Part shown: positions 46,159 through 57,440 of the stretch, one piece after another | Layout of the letters: every line of letters starts with the position of its first letter | How positions within the stretch are numbered: position 1 is the stretch's first letter | Assembly: GCA_026392465.1 (NCBI GenBank) | Contig: JAPLCA010000001.1 | Coordinates: 1-64,000 of the forward strand | Origin: Propionibacteriales bacterium | Lineage (GTDB): Bacteria > Actinomycetota > Actinomycetes > Propionibacteriales > Nocardioidaceae | Direction: 5' to 3' | Length of the DNA: 64,000 nt | Program-made: the position numbers and the translations under genes | The notes under the pieces: generated by a model | The model's database searches: none | The model's input: the letters and a program-made list of their open reading frames with translations, nothing else | Told to the model about the DNA's origin: nothing

Positions 46159-46251
46159 CACCCTTGGGGTGGGGCCCCACCCCAAGAGTGACCTCCCACC
46201 CCCGCGCTGAGGTGGGACGCATTCTTTGGGTGGGGCCCCACCCGAAGAATG
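46159..46251. repeat. Two GTGGGGCCCCAC-centred palindromes with conserved linker
   Basis: 46159-46190 CACCCTTGGGGTGGGG|CCCCACCCCAAGAGTG; linker GCGCTGAGGTGGGACGCA; 46220-46251 CATTCTTTGGGTGGGG|CCCCACCCGAAGAATG. Confidence 0.85.
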
Positions 46252-46405
46252 TCCGCCCGACGTCCGCCCGCGGGGGACGCTGACCGACGTCACCGCCGCT
46301 CATCACCCCCACCCGAAGGATTCACCCCACCCCAGCGCTGGGTGGGTGAGTCACCCTTTGGGTGGGGCCCAACCCCAAGGGCGGCGAGGGTGGGGGGAGG
46401 GTGGG

Positions 46406-47626
46406 TCAGTCGCGGAGGACGGGGCAGGACATGCAGCGCGGGCCGCCGCGGCCCGACCCGAGCTCGGAGCCGCTGATGGCCACGACCTCGATGCCGTGCT
46501 CCTCCAGGCGGGCGTTGGTCTGCTCGTTGCGCTCGTAGGCGACGGCGAGACGGGCGTCGATGGCGAGGGTGTTGTTGCCGTCGTCCCACTGCTCCCGCTC
46601 GGCGGTCACCGGGTCGAGGCCGGTGTCGATGCGGTGCAGGCGCTCGATGCCCATCGCGTCGGCCGCGGCGGCGAAGAACGACCGCTCCGGACCGACCCGC
46701 AGGTCGCCGTCGTCGTCGAGGGTCACCGCCAGCGCGCGCAGCTGGTCGGCCATGTTCGGGTAGATCACGACGGTGTCGACGTCGACCATCGTGACGATCG
46801 TGTCGAGGTGCATCGTGGCGCGCTCCTGGGCGATCGGCACCGCCAGGACCGTCTCGGCGAGCGCTCCACCTCCTGCGGCCCCCGGCCCCGCACCCCCGCC
46901 GGGCGCCAGCACCTGCGCCGCGAACCGCTCGAACCCGGCCGGGGTGGTCCGCTCCCCGACCCCGACCGCGACGACGCCGGGCGCGAGCAGCAGCACGTCA
47001 CCGCCCTCCAGGTGCTCCAGGTGCGGGCCGTGGACGCGCTCGACGCCTGCGAAGCGCGGGTGGTGGGCGTAGACGAGGCCGGTCAGCTGCGTCTCGCGGA
47101 CGCGCGCCGGCATCGCCAGGCTCGTCACGGCCACCCGGTCGGGCAGCCAGACGGAGGAGTCGCGGGTGAAGAGCAGGTTGGGCAGCGGGTCGACGAGGAA
47201 GTCGTCGGGACGCAGCAGGCTCGTGACGATGCTGCGGTGCGCGACCTCGTCGTTGCGCAGGCCCGCGGTCACGACCGCGGCGAGGTCGGCGGGCGCGAGG
47301 TCCGACAGCGCGGCCACCAGGTAGCGACGCAGGCTGTCGCCGAGGTGCAGCGTCGACGTCGTGCTCTCGACGATCTCGGCCCGCGCGTCGGCCTGCTCGA
47401 GGGTCTCGGTGAGCAGCTCGACGAGGTACAGCACCTCGACGTCGTGGTCGCGCAGCGCCTGCGCGAACGCGTCGTGCTCGTCCTGGGCGCGCCCCAGCCA
47501 GGGGATGCCGTCGAACAGCAGCGAGTCGTTGTTACGCGGCGTCAGCCGCGCGAGCTCCTGGCCCGGCCGGTGCAGCAGCACCGTCCGCAGGCGGCCGACC
47601 TCGCTCGAGGCACCCCACGTCGTCAT
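46406..47626 (-). CDS. arcA: Arginine deiminase
   Basis: WGASSEVGRLRTVLLHRPGQELARLTPRNNDSLLFDGIPWLGRAQDEHDAFAQ...; C-terminal SELGSGRGGPRCMSCPVLRD. Confidence 0.95.
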   Translation of the reverse strand: MTTWGASSEVGRLRTVLLHRPGQELARLTPRNNDSLLFDGIPWLGRAQDEHDAFAQALRDHDVEVLYLVELLTETLEQADARAEIVESTTSTLHLGDSLRRYLVAALSDLAPADLAAVVTAGLRNDEVAHRSIVTSLLRPDDFLVDPLPNLLFTRDSSVWLPDRVAVTSLAMPARVRETQLTGLVYAHHPRFAGVERVHGPHLEHLEGGDVLLLAPGVVAVGVGERTTPAGFERFAAQVLAPGGGAGPGAAGGGALAETVLAVPIAQERATMHLDTIVTMVDVDTVVIYPNMADQLRALAVTLDDDGDLRVGPERSFFAAAADAMGIERLHRIDTGLDPVTAEREQWDDGNNTLAIDARLAVAYERNEQTNARLEEHGIEVVAISGSELGSGRGGPRCMSCPVLRD

Positions 47627-47635
47627 GCGCCCACC

Positions 47636-49609
47636 CTAGGTGGCGTCGGGCACCAGCCAGAGCACCCCGGCCGGAGGCAGCTGCACGGACGCCGACGCGG
47701 CGAAGCCGTGGTGCGGCACGCCCTCGGCCTCCACAGCACCGAGGTTGCCCACCCCGGAGCCGCCGTACGCCTGCGCGTCGGTGTTCAGCACCTCGCGCCA
47801 CCGGCCCAGGAGCGGCAGCCCCACGCGGTAGTCGTGGTGCGGCGCGCCGGAGAAGTTCGCCAGGCACGCCAGCTGCGACCCGTCGCTGCCGATCCGCAGG
47901 AAGCACACGACGTTCCCCGCGACGTCCGACGCGTCGATCCACCGGAAGCCGTCGGGGGTGGTGTCGGCGGTGTGGAGCGCCGGCATCGAGCGGTACGTCT
48001 GGTTCAGGTCGGCGACCAGCTCGAGGACGCCCGCGTGCAGCGGGTCGCGCAGCTCGTCCCAGTCGAGCCCGCGGGACTCCGCCCACTCGCCCTCCTGCCC
48101 GAACTCCCCGCCCATGAACAGCATCTGCTTGCCGGGGTGGGCCCACATGAACGCCAGCAGGGAGCGCACGCCGGCCGCCTTGTTCCACGCGTCGCCCGGC
48201 ATCCGGCCCCACAACGACCCCTTGCCGTGCACGACCTCGTCGTGGGAGAGCGGCAGCACGAAGTTCTCGGTCCAGGCGTAGTCGATGGCGAACGTCATCT
48301 CCCCGTGGTGGTACGAGCGGTGCACGGGGTCGTGGCCCAGGTAGGAGAGCGTGTCGTGCATCCAGCCCATGTTCCACTAGAAGCCGAAGCCGAGCCCGCC
48401 CGCGTCGGTGGGTGCGCTGACCCCCGGCCACGCCGTCGACTCCTCGGCGACCATCATCACGCCGGGGTGGTGCTTGTAGACCGTCGCGTTGAGCTCCTGC
48501 AACAGCTGCACGGCCTCGAGGTTCTCGCGTCCGCCGTGCTTGTTGGGCACCCACTCGCCGTCGTTGCGCGAGTAGTCGAGGTAGAGCATCGACGCGACGG
48601 CGTCGACGCGGAGGCCGTCGAGGTGGAACTCCTCGAGCCAGAACAGTGCGTTGGCGACGAGGAAGTTGCGCACCTCCGGGCGACCGAAGTCGAAGACGTA
48701 CGTGCCCCAGTCGGGCTGCTCGCCGCGGCGGGGGTCCGGGTGCTCGTAGAGCGGGGTGCCGTCGAAGCGGGCGAGGGCCCACTCGTCCTTCGGGAAGTGC
48801 GCAGGCACCCAGTCGACGATGACCCCGAGGCCCCGCTGGTGCAGCTCGTCGACGAACCAGCGGAAGTCGTCGGGCGATCCGAACCGCGACGTCGGCGCGT
48901 AGTACGACGTGACCTGGTAGCCCCAGGAGCCGCCGAAGGGATGCTCGGCGACCGGCAGCAGCTCGACGTGGGTGAAACCCATCTCGAGGAGGTAGTCGCC
49001 CAGCTCCTCGGCGAGCTCGCGGTACGTGAGCCCGGGTCGCCACGACCCGAGGTGCACCTCGTAGATGCTCACGGGGGCCTCGGCCCAGCGGGTCGCGTCG
49101 CGCTGCTCGACCCAGGCGTCGTCGCGCCAGCGGTGCGCGGGCTCGACGACGACCGACGCCGTCGCGGGCGGCACCTCGGTGCCGAAGGCGAGCGGGTCGA
49201 TCTTCTCGTGCCAGGCGCCGTCGGCACCCTCGACGCGGAACTTGTACCGGGTGCCGGCGCCGACGCCCGGGACGAACAGGTCCCAGACACCCGGTCCGCC
49301 GAGCGGTCGCATGGCGTGCGCGCCGCCGTCCCAGCCGTTGAAGTCGCCGACGAGCTGCACGCTGCGGGCGTTCGGGGCCCAGAGCGCGAACGAGGTGCCC
49401 TCCACGGGGCCGTCGGTGCCGTCGTGGGTGCGGACGTGGGCGCCCAGCACGTCCCAGAGCCGCTCGTGGCGACCCTCGCCGATGAGGTGCAGGTCGAGCT
49501 CGCCGACCGCGACGGGCCAGCCGTCCGCGGGCTCGCCGCTGGTGGACGCCCCGCCGTCGGGGGTGTTGCCGTCGGGGGTGCTGCCGGTGGGGATGCTTCC
49601 GGACGTCAT
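47636..49609 (-). pseudogene. glgB: 1,4-alpha-glucan branching enzyme interrupted by an in-frame TAG (48377-48379)
   Basis: Same frame on both sides: ...[38 protein letters not shown]...; family motif reads F-K-W-N-M-G-W. Confidence 0.92.
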
Positions 49610-49610
49610 G

Positions 49611-50996
49611 TCAGGCCTCCTCGGTGAGGATGCGGGCGATGGAGCCGAGCGGCACGTCGGTCCAGTCGGGCCGGTTGGCGTGCTCGTAGCCCACCTCGTA
49701 GACCGCCTTGTCGAGCTCGAACCCGCGCAGCAGCACGGCCTCGTCGCGCGGGTCGTGCCCGGCCGCCTTGGCGTAGCCGTCGCAGAACGCGGTCCGGTTG
49801 TGGACGGCCCACGCGTCGGCGCGCTCGCGGCGGTCGGCGTCGTGCGGCTGGCCCACGAGCAGCTGGTGGGCGGCGTAGTCGAAGGAGCGGAGCATGCCGG
49901 CGACGTCGCGCAACGGCGAGCGCAGCGCCGAGCGCTCCGCGAGGCTGGCCGCGGGCTCCCCCTCGAAGTCCAGGACGAGCCACCCGGCGACGGTGCGCAG
50001 CACCTGGCCGAGGTGCAGGTCGCCGTGGACGGGCTGCAGCGGCTGCCGCAGCTCGACGTCGGCGACGGACTGGAAGGCCGCGCGGATGCCGTCGGCGTGC
50101 TCCCGCAGGGCGGGGACCACGGCGGCCACCCGGTCGAGCCGACGCTCCATCGCCCCGACCGTGCGGGCGAGGTCGTCGCTCGCGGCCGTCTCGGTGCCCA
50201 GGGCGCGGGCGAGGTCGGCGTGGACGTCGGCCACGGCGCGACCGAGCCGGTAGGCCTCGCCGGAGAAGTCGCCACCGAGGTCGCCGGGCGGCAGCCCCGC
50301 GTCGTCGGCCATGTAGTCGCGGACGCTCGTGGTGGCCATGACCCAGCCGTCGGCGGCGTCGGGCAGGAACCGCTGCAGCATCGCGAAGGTGACCTCGTCG
50401 TCACCCAGCACCCCGCTGATCGCGCCGAGCGGCTCGGCGACGTGCGCCGACCCGACCTCGCGCAGCGCACGGTGCAGCACGAGGTCCTTGTTCGTGCCCG
50501 GCGTCAGCCGCCGGAAGAGCTTGAGGATGTACTGGCCGCCGTACACGAGCGAGGTGTTGCTCTGCTCCGACGTGATCGGGTGGGCGCGCAGCCCGGTCAC
50601 GAGCTCGGCGCCCGGCTCGGGCTCGAACCGCAGGTCGCCCACGACGTCGCCGGCGGCCACGTGGTCGAGCAGCACGCCGGTGAGGTCGGCGTCGCCGCTG
50701 GCCTCGTACCAGACGGGACCGTCCTCGACCCCGATCGCCGCGGCCGCCGGGACGTCCGGCAGGCCGTCGCTGCGTCGCCCCAGCAGCAGCTGGTAGGGCT
50801 CGGTGCGGTCGTCCTGCCCGACCTCGACCACGAGGTGCACGAGGGTCGGGTCTCCGTCCTCGACGACGGTCCAGGCCAGCGGCCGCACGGTGGTCACCTC
50901 GCGGTCCTTGCCCCCGAACCACCGCTGGGAGGGCAGCCAGCCGGGCAGGGCCGCGGCGACCTGGTCGACGTCGTGCTGGGTCACGGGCTGGCTCAC
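49611..50996 (-). CDS. Maltokinase
   Basis: [19 protein letters not shown]...[28 protein letters not shown]; downstream of treS. Confidence 0.92.
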   Translation of the reverse strand: MSQPVTQHDVDQVAAALPGWLPSQRWFGGKDREVTTVRPLAWTVVEDGDPTLVHLVVEVGQDDRTEPYQLLLGRRSDGLPDVPAAAAIGVEDGPVWYEASGDADLTGVLLDHVAAGDVVGDLRFEPEPGAELVTGLRAHPITSEQSNTSLVYGGQYILKLFRRLTPGTNKDLVLHRALREVGSAHVAEPLGAISGVLGDDEVTFAMLQRFLPDAADGWVMATTSVRDYMADDAGLPPGDLGGDFSGEAYRLGRAVADVHADLARALGTETAASDDLARTVGAMERRLDRVAAVVPALREHADGIRAAFQSVADVELRQPLQPVHGDLHLGQVLRTVAGWLVLDFEGEPAASLAERSALRSPLRDVAGMLRSFDYAAHQLLVGQPHDADRRERADAWAVHNRTAFCDGYAKAAGHDPRDEAVLLRGFELDKAVYEVGYEHANRPDWTDVPLGSIARILTEEA

Positions 50997-52825
50997 AGCA
51001 TGCTCCTTCGTTCGCCCTCGTCGCCGAGCTCGACCAGCTGGAACCAGTAGAAGCCGTGGCCCGGCAGGGTCAGCAGGTAGGGCAGCTCCCCGACGCGCGG
51101 GAAGCGCACGCTGCCGGTCAGCTCGACGGGGGTGCACCCCTCGTGCTCGCCGAGCTCGAGCTCGACGGGCTGGGGGAAGCGGGACAGGTTGTTGACGCAC
51201 AGCACGACGTCGCGCTCGCCGTCCGGGCGGGTCCAGACGCGCTGGTAGGCGAGGACGCTCGGGTTGGAGCCGCCCAGGTCGACGAAGTCGCCCTCGGCGA
51301 AGGCCAGGTGCTGCTTCCGCACCTCGATCATCCGCCGCGTCCACGACAGCAGCGACGCCGAGTTGCCCATCTGCGCCTCGACGTTGACCGCCTCGTAGCC
51401 GTAGGTGGGGTCCATGATCGGCGGCAGGTAGACGCGACCGGGGTCGGACCGGGAGAAGCCCGCGTTGCGGTCCGGCGACCACTGCATCGGCGTGCGGACC
51501 GCGTCGCGGTCGCCGAGCCAGATGTTGTCGCCCATCCCGATCTCGTCGCCGTAGTAGAGCACCGGGGATCCCGGCAGGCTCAGCAGCAGTGCGGTGAACA
51601 GCTCGAGCTGGTTGCGGTCGTTCTCCAGCAGCGGGGCGAGCCGTCGGCGGATGCCGATGTTGGCCTTCATCCGCGGATCGCGGGCGTACTCGCGGTACAT
51701 GTAGTCGCGCTCGTCGTCGGTGACCATCTCTAGGGTCAGCTCGTCGTGGTTGCGCAGGAAGATGCCCCACTGGGTGCCGGCAGGGATCGGCGGCGTCTGC
51801 GCCAGGATCTCGGAGACGGGGAAGCGCGACTCGCGGCGCACGGCCATGAAGATCCGCGGCATCAGCGGGAAGTGGAAGGCCATGTGGCACTCGTCGCCGC
51901 CGACCTCGGGGTCGCCGAAGTACTCCACGACGTCCGACGGCCACTGGTTCGCCTCGGCGAGCAGCACGCGCCCCGGGAACTCGCGGTCGATCGTCGCGCG
52001 CACCTCCTTGAGGTACTCGTGGGTGCGCGGCAGGTTCTCGCTGCTCGTGCCCTCCTCCTCGAAGAGGTAGGGCACCGCGTCGAGCCGGAAGCCGTCGATG
52101 CCGAGGTCGAGCCAGAAGCGCAGCACGTCGAGCATGGCCTCGCGGACGGCGGGGTTCTCGAAGTTCAGGTCGGGCTGGTGGCTGAAGAAGCGGTGCCAGA
52201 AGAACTGGCCGCGCACCGGGTCGTACGTCCAGTTCGACGTCTCCGTGTCGACGAAGATGATGCGTGCGTCGCTGTACTCGGTGCCGGTGTCGCTCCACAC
52301 GTAGAAGTCGCCGTACGGTCCCTCCGGGTCCTGGCGCGACGCCTGGAACCAGGGGTGCGCGTCGGAGGTGTGGTTGAGCACGAGGTCGGTGATCACCCGG
52401 ATGCCGCGGCGGTGCGCCTCCTCCAGCAGGTGCACGAAGTCCTCGACCGTGCCGAACTCCGGCAGCACCGCGCGGAAGTCGCTGATGTCGTACCCGCCGT
52501 CGCGCAACGGCGAGGCGTAGAACGGGGGCAGCCACAGGCAGTCGACGCCGAGCCACTGGATGTAGTCGAGCTTGTCGGCGAGGCCGCGCAGGTCGCCCGT
52601 GCCGTCGCCGTTGGAGTCGTTGAACGCGCGGACCAGCACCTCGTAGAACACGGCGCGCTTGAACCACTCGGGGTCCGACGGGGCCTGCTCGGCGTGGCCG
52701 AAGTCGTCGGCGCTCGGCTCGGAGAGCGTCCCGTCGGCGGCGACGTCCTCACCGGTGTGCGGGGTCTGCTCGAGCCCGTCGAGCGCAGCGTCGGGTGCTG
52801 TCGCCTCGGGGGGTGCGTCGGCCAT
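50993..52825 (-). CDS. treS: Maltose alpha-D-glucosyltransferase (trehalose synthase)
   Basis: [64 protein letters not shown]. Confidence 0.95.
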   Translation of the reverse strand: MADAPPEATAPDAALDGLEQTPHTGEDVAADGTLSEPSADDFGHAEQAPSDPEWFKRAVFYEVLVRAFNDSNGDGTGDLRGLADKLDYIQWLGVDCLWLPPFYASPLRDGGYDISDFRAVLPEFGTVEDFVHLLEEAHRRGIRVITDLVLNHTSDAHPWFQASRQDPEGPYGDFYVWSDTGTEYSDARIIFVDTETSNWTYDPVRGQFFWHRFFSHQPDLNFENPAVREAMLDVLRFWLDLGIDGFRLDAVPYLFEEEGTSSENLPRTHEYLKEVRATIDREFPGRVLLAEANQWPSDVVEYFGDPEVGGDECHMAFHFPLMPRIFMAVRRESRFPVSEILAQTPPIPAGTQWGIFLRNHDELTLEMVTDDERDYMYREYARDPRMKANIGIRRRLAPLLENDRNQLELFTALLLSLPGSPVLYYGDEIGMGDNIWLGDRDAVRTPMQWSPDRNAGFSRSDPGRVYLPPIMDPTYGYEAVNVEAQMGNSASLLSWTRRMIEVRKQHLAFAEGDFVDLGGSNPSVLAYQRVWTRPDGERDVVLCVNNLSRFPQPVELELGEHEGCTPVELTGSVRFPRVGELPYLLTLPGHGFYWFQLVELGDEGERRSML

Positions 52826-52854
52826 CTGGTCTCCTCCCAGGAGGGGGCGCGGGG

Positions 52855-54825
52855 TCATCGGGGGGTCACGTGCAGGATGTGCGCGGGCGCGCGGGCCGGG
52901 TCGAGGCGTACGTAGGTGGCCGGGCCCCAGGCGTAGGTCTCGCCGGTCACCTCGTCGTGGGCGACGAGCTCGGCGTCGGGCGACAGGCCGAGCACGTCGA
53001 GGTCGAGGAAGACCGTGCCCTCGCGGGCGTCGTGCGGGTCGAGCGAGAGCACCACGACGACGAGGTCCCCGGTCGCGGGGTCCTGCTTCGACCAGGCGAG
53101 CAGCGCGTCGTGGTCGACGTGGTGGAAGTGCAGGGTGCGCATCTGCTGCAGGGCCGGGTGGGCGCGGCGGATCTCGTTGAGGCGGGTGATCCAGGGCTCC
53201 AGCGAGCGTCCCTCGGCCAGCGCGGCGGCGTAGTCGCGCGGACGCAGCTCGAACTTCTCGGAGTGCAGGTACTCCTCCGCGCCGGGGCGGAGGGGCTCGG
53301 CCTCGAACAGCTCGTACCCGGAGTAGACGCCCCAGGTGGGGGCGAGCGTGGCAGCCAGCGCGGCGCGCAGCGCGAACATGCCCGGGCCACCCACCTGCAG
53401 GTGCTCGGGAAGGATGTCGGGCGTGTTGACGAAGAGGTTGCCGCGACCCTCGTCCCAGTGGTCGCGCAGGTCCTCGCCGAACTCGACGATCTCCTCCTTC
53501 GTCGTGCGCCAGGTGAAGTACGTGTAGCTCTGCGTGAAGCCCAGGCGCGCGAGCCCCCAGAGCCGCGCCGGCCGCGTGAACGCCTCGGACAGGAACAGCA
53601 CGTCGGGGTGGCGCTCCTTGACCTCGGCGATCAGCCACGCCCAGAAGCTCGGCGGCTTCGTGTGCGGGTTGTCGACGCGGAAGATGCGCACCCCGCGCTC
53701 GACCCAGTGCAGCGTCACGCGCAGCACCTCGGCGTAGATGCCGTCGGGGTCGAGGTCGAAGTTCAGAGGGTAGATGTCCTGGTACTTCTTCGGCGGGTTC
53801 TCGGCGTAGGCGATGGTGCCGTCGGGCAGCGTCGTGAAGAAGTCGGGGTGCTCACGGACCCAGGGGTGGTCGGGCGCGGCCTGGAGGGCGAGGTCGAGGG
53901 CCACCTCCATCCCGAGCTCCTCGGCCCGTGCCACGAACGCGGCGAAGTCGGCGTCGTCGCCGAGCTCGGGGTGGATCGCGTCGTGACCGCCCTCGGCGGC
54001 ACCGATGGCCCAGGGCGAGCCGACGTCGTCGGGCCCGGGCGTGAGGGTGTTGTTCGGACCCTTGCGGTTCTCGCGCCCGATCGGGTGGATCGGGGGCAGG
54101 TAGACCACGTCGAACTGCATCGCGGCCACCCGGTCGAGCGCCTCGGCGGCCGTGCGCAAGGTGCCGTGCACCGGTCGCCCGTCGGCGTCGACGCCACCGG
54201 TGGACCGGGGGAAGAACTCGTACCAGGAGCCGAACGCCGCGCGGTGGCGGTCGACCCACACGCGACGGACCGGTCCACGGGTGAGGAGCTGGCGCACGGG
54301 GTGGTCGTGCATGACCGTGCGGACGGCGGTGTCCAGCGCCGGGCCCACACGGGCGCCCAGCGGCAGGGTGTCGTCGCGCAGCGCCGCAGCCGCACCGGCC
54401 AGCGTGCCCGCCTCGGCGCGCCGGTCGCGGCGCGCCGCGACCTCGTCGAGCAGGCGCGCGGCGATCTCGAGGTCGTTGGCCAGCTCCGCCGGGGTCTGGC
54501 CCGCGGCCAGCTTCGCCTCGAGGGCGTGCACCGCGGTGGCCCACGGGTCGCTCCAGGCGTCGACGCGGAAGGTCCACAGGCCCTCGGCGTCGGGGACGAT
54601 CGTGGCGGCGAAGAGGTCGAGGCCGGTGCCCTGCTCATGCATCCGCACGGTGCGGTCGCGCCGCTCGCCCGGCCCGCGCCAGGCGACGGTGGCCGCCACG
54701 GCGTCGTGACCCTCGCGCCAGACGGTGGCCCGCACGGGGACGTGCTCGCCGACGACCGCCTTCGACGGGTAGGTCCCGTCGCCGGACAAGGGTCGGACGT
54801 CGTCGATGCCGATCCGGTCCGTCAT
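52855..54825 (-). CDS. glgE: Alpha-1,4-glucan--maltose-1-phosphate maltosyltransferase
   Basis: [44 protein letters not shown]...[12 protein letters not shown]...; gene context. Confidence 0.95.
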   Translation of the reverse strand: MTDRIGIDDVRPLSGDGTYPSKAVVGEHVPVRATVWREGHDAVAATVAWRGPGERRDRTVRMHEQGTGLDLFAATIVPDAEGLWTFRVDAWSDPWATAVHALEAKLAAGQTPAELANDLEIAARLLDEVAARRDRRAEAGTLAGAAAALRDDTLPLGARVGPALDTAVRTVMHDHPVRQLLTRGPVRRVWVDRHRAAFGSWYEFFPRSTGGVDADGRPVHGTLRTAAEALDRVAAMQFDVVYLPPIHPIGRENRKGPNNTLTPGPDDVGSPWAIGAAEGGHDAIHPELGDDADFAAFVARAEELGMEVALDLALQAAPDHPWVREHPDFFTTLPDGTIAYAENPPKKYQDIYPLNFDLDPDGIYAEVLRVTLHWVERGVRIFRVDNPHTKPPSFWAWLIAEVKERHPDVLFLSEAFTRPARLWGLARLGFTQSYTYFTWRTTKEEIVEFGEDLRDHWDEGRGNLFVNTPDILPEHLQVGGPGMFALRAALAATLAPTWGVYSGYELFEAEPLRPGAEEYLHSEKFELRPRDYAAALAEGRSLEPWITRLNEIRRAHPALQQMRTLHFHHVDHDALLAWSKQDPATGDLVVVVLSLDPHDAREGTVFLDLDVLGLSPDAELVAHDEVTGETYAWGPATYVRLDPARAPAHILHVTPR

Positions 54826-54916
54826 GCGGTGCACTCCCGTCGCTCGCGTCGGACGACTCGTCGGCCGCCGTCTCGAACGTACCCAGGTTCGGGGGGTTGC
54901 GCGATCCGCCGAGGCC

Positions 54917-57043
54917 TCAGTCCTGGCGCGGCGCCTTCAGCAGCAGGAGCGATCGACCCTGCACCGTCACCCGTCCTCCCGCGGGAAACGGGTCGGTCGA
55001 GGCCGGCGACCCGTCCGCGGACGTCGTGTCGAGGGTCGGCTCGAACGTCTCCCCGAACTCCGGGCCCGGAAGGACGACGTCGACCGGCTCGGCCCCGGCG
55101 TGCAGCAGGAGCAGCCACGAGTGGTCGGTGAGCAGCTCGCCCTCGCGCGTGCGGGACTGGCTGTGGGAGCCGTCGATCCACATGCCGAGGGTGCGTCGCT
55201 CCGGGTCGAGCCAGTCGGGCTCGGTCATCTCGTGGCCGTCGGGGCGCAGCCAGATGAGGTCGGGCCGGCCGGTCGGCGTCGTGCGGCCGTCGAAGAACTC
55301 CGCCTGCCGCAGCGCCGGGCTGTTCGCGCGCAGGTGCACGACGCGCCGCGTGAACGCGAGCATCGCGTCGCTCTCGGGCGTCGACGTCCAGTCGACCCAC
55401 GAGGTCGGGTCGTCGAGGCAGTAGGCGTTGTTGTTCCCGCCCTGCGTGCGCCAGCGCTCGTCGCCGGCGACGAACATGGGGGTGCCGGTCGACAGCATCA
55501 GCGTGGCCAGCAGGTTGCGCGCCTGACGGGTCCGCAGGGTCAGCACGTCGGGGTCGTCGGTCTCGCCCTCGACGCCGTGGTTCCAGGAGCGGTTGTCGTC
55601 GGTCCCGTCGCGGTTGTCCTCACCGTTCGCCTCGTTGTGCTTGTGGTCGTAGGAGACGAGGTCGCGCAGCGTGAAGCCGTCGTGGGCGGTGACGAAGTTG
55701 ATCGACTGCCACGGTCGGCGCAGGGTGTGGTCGTACAGGTCGGAGGAGCCGGACAGGCGGTACGCGAGCTGGTCGACGCCGGCCGACGCGCCGCGCCAGA
55801 AGTCGCGCACCGTGTCGCGGTACATGCCGTTCCACTCGGCCCACTGCGCACCGAACGCGCCGACGCGGTACCCCTCGCCGGTCGCGTCCCACGGCTCGGC
55901 GACGAGCTTGCAGCGGGCGAGCACCGGGTCCGTGGTGATGGCGGTCAGGAGGGTGCTGTCGCGGTCGAAGGCGCCGCCGTGCGGCCGGCCCATCGTGGAG
56001 GCGAGGTCGAAGCGGAATCCGTCGACGCCGAGCTCGGTGGCCCAGTAGCGCAGCGAGTCGGTGACGAGGCGGACCACCGCGGGCGACCCGGCCTCCAGCG
56101 TGTTCCCGCAGCCGGTGATGTCGGCCATGTGCCCGTCGTCGTCGTGCAGGTAGTAGGCCGGCGCCTCGAGTCCGCGCAGGCTGAGCGTCGGTCCGTCCGG
56201 GCCGCCCTCGCACGTGTGGTTGTAGACGACGTCGACGAGGACCTCGATGCCCGCGGCGTGCAGCGCGGCGACCATGGTGCGGAACTCCTCGACCTCGCGC
56301 CCGGGCTCGCTCGCGTAGCCCGGGTGCGGCGCGAAGTAGCCGAGGGGGGAGTAGCCCCAGTAGTTGTGCCGGCCGGCCGCCACGAGCGACGGCTCGTCGG
56401 TGAACGCCTGCACGGGCAGCAGCTCGACCGTGGTGACGCCGAGCCGCAGCAGGTGCTCGACCACCGCGGGGTGCGCGAGGCCGAGGTAGGTGCCGCGCAG
56501 GTGCTCCGGGACGTCGGGGTGCTGCTGGGTGAAGCCCTTGACGTGCAGCTCGAGGACGACGGTCTCCTCGAACGGCACCTCGGGCTTCGTGCCGGTGTCG
56601 GGTCCGCCGGGGCTCGTGACGACGGCGAGCGGCACGTGGCCGAGGGAGTCGACGCTCGACATCTCGACCCCCTCGGGGTCGTCGGCCCACCCGCGGGCGG
56701 CCGCCATGTCCGTGAGCGCGCCGGTGACCCGGCGCGCGTAGGGGTCGAGCAGGATCTTGTGCGGGTTGCACCGCAGGCCGGTCTTCGGCTCGTACGGGCC
56801 GTGCACGCGGTACCCGTACGTCTGCCCGGGCAGGACGCCCTGCACGAGGCCGTGCCACACCCCGAAGGTGCGCTCGGTCAGCTCGATGCGGTGCTCGCTG
56901 CCGTCGTCGTCGACGAGGCACAGCTCGACGCGCTCGGCCACGCTGCTCGCGACGGCGAACCGGACACCCCCCGCCTCCGGGTGGGCGCCCAGCGGGAACG
57001 GGCGGCCGGCGAGCACGGGCAGGTCCTGCGGGCTCGACGTCAT
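54917..57043 (-). CDS. glgX: Glycogen debranching protein GlgX (paralogue 1)
   Basis: [33 protein letters not shown]...[27 protein letters not shown]... Confidence 0.93.
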   Translation of the reverse strand: MTSSPQDLPVLAGRPFPLGAHPEAGGVRFAVASSVAERVELCLVDDDGSEHRIELTERTFGVWHGLVQGVLPGQTYGYRVHGPYEPKTGLRCNPHKILLDPYARRVTGALTDMAAARGWADDPEGVEMSSVDSLGHVPLAVVTSPGGPDTGTKPEVPFEETVVLELHVKGFTQQHPDVPEHLRGTYLGLAHPAVVEHLLRLGVTTVELLPVQAFTDEPSLVAAGRHNYWGYSPLGYFAPHPGYASEPGREVEEFRTMVAALHAAGIEVLVDVVYNHTCEGGPDGPTLSLRGLEAPAYYLHDDDGHMADITGCGNTLEAGSPAVVRLVTDSLRYWATELGVDGFRFDLASTMGRPHGGAFDRDSTLLTAITTDPVLARCKLVAEPWDATGEGYRVGAFGAQWAEWNGMYRDTVRDFWRGASAGVDQLAYRLSGSSDLYDHTLRRPWQSINFVTAHDGFTLRDLVSYDHKHNEANGEDNRDGTDDNRSWNHGVEGETDDPDVLTLRTRQARNLLATLMLSTGTPMFVAGDERWRTQGGNNNAYCLDDPTSWVDWTSTPESDAMLAFTRRVVHLRANSPALRQAEFFDGRTTPTGRPDLIWLRPDGHEMTEPDWLDPERRTLGMWIDGSHSQSRTREGELLTDHSWLLLLHAGAEPVDVVLPGPEFGETFEPTLDTTSADGSPASTDPFPAGGRVTVQGRSLLLLKAPRQD

Positions 57044-57124
57044 GCGCCCCAGTCTCTCAGGCGGTGGGTGCGGTGCGGGCTGGTCCGTCGTGACGTCGTG
57101 GAGGTTGCCGGTGGCGTGGCTCGC

Positions 57125-57198
57125 GCTGAGCCGTTGCCGGGTGGTCTCGATACGACCCTCCATGCTCCTTCGTCGCAGGAGGGTCTACTCGACCAGCG
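57125..57198 (+). repeat. Dispersed hairpin repeat, copy B
   Basis: GCTGAGCCGTTGCCGGGTGGTCTCGATAC...stem GACCCTCC/GGAGGGTC...TACTCGACCAGCG. Confidence 0.8.
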
Positions 57199-57272
57199 AG
57201 GGTGTCGCGGGTGGGTCTGCTCGACCGGCGAGGGTGTCGCGGGTGGGTCTGCTCGACCAGCGAGGGGCGAGG
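57188..57272 (+). repeat. 32-bp tandem repeat, about 2.6 copies
   Basis: CTCGACC[A/G]GCGAGGGTGTCGCGGGTGGGTCTG repeated at 57188, 57220 and partly at 57252. Confidence 0.8.
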
Positions 57273-57274
57273 GG

Positions 57275-57415
57275 TCAGGAGTACGGACCCGAGAAGGGGG
57301 CGGGGGCGTCCGGGTCGTCGACGTCGCCCTCGACACCCGGGTCCTGCTTCTTGTGCTTCTGGTCGTCGTCCCAGTCCTCGTGCTTGCGAGGATCCTCGCT
57401 CGGCATGTCGCTCAT
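57275..57415 (-). CDS. Small acidic protein, 46 aa
   Basis: MSDMPSEDPRKHEDWDDDQKHKKQDPGVEGDVDDPDAPAPFSGPYS*; below the length cutoff of the supplied ORF track. Confidence 0.6.
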   Translation of the reverse strand: MSDMPSEDPRKHEDWDDDQKHKKQDPGVEGDVDDPDAPAPFSGPYS

Positions 57416-57440
57416 GCCTCAGTGTGCGGCGGGCGCGGCC

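Noticed and set aside
46159-46382. Palindromes considered as ordinary intrinsic terminators only
   Set aside because: Some may terminate transcription, but several lie in tandem with a shared core and linker, no loop and no U-tract, so they are reported as a repeat family instead.
46226-49627. 1133-aa plus-strand ORF
   Set aside because: Antisense of arcA and glgB; Arg/Val/Asp-rich shadow ORF typical of high-GC genomes.
49611-52667. 1018-aa ORF in the supplied track
   Set aside because: Composite of out-of-frame treS sequence joined to the real maltokinase frame; the genuine CDSs are 49611-50996 and 50993-52825.
57120-57272. CRISPR-like appearance of the short repeats near 57.2 kb
   Set aside because: Contiguous 32-bp tandem repeats with no spacers and no cas genes nearby.
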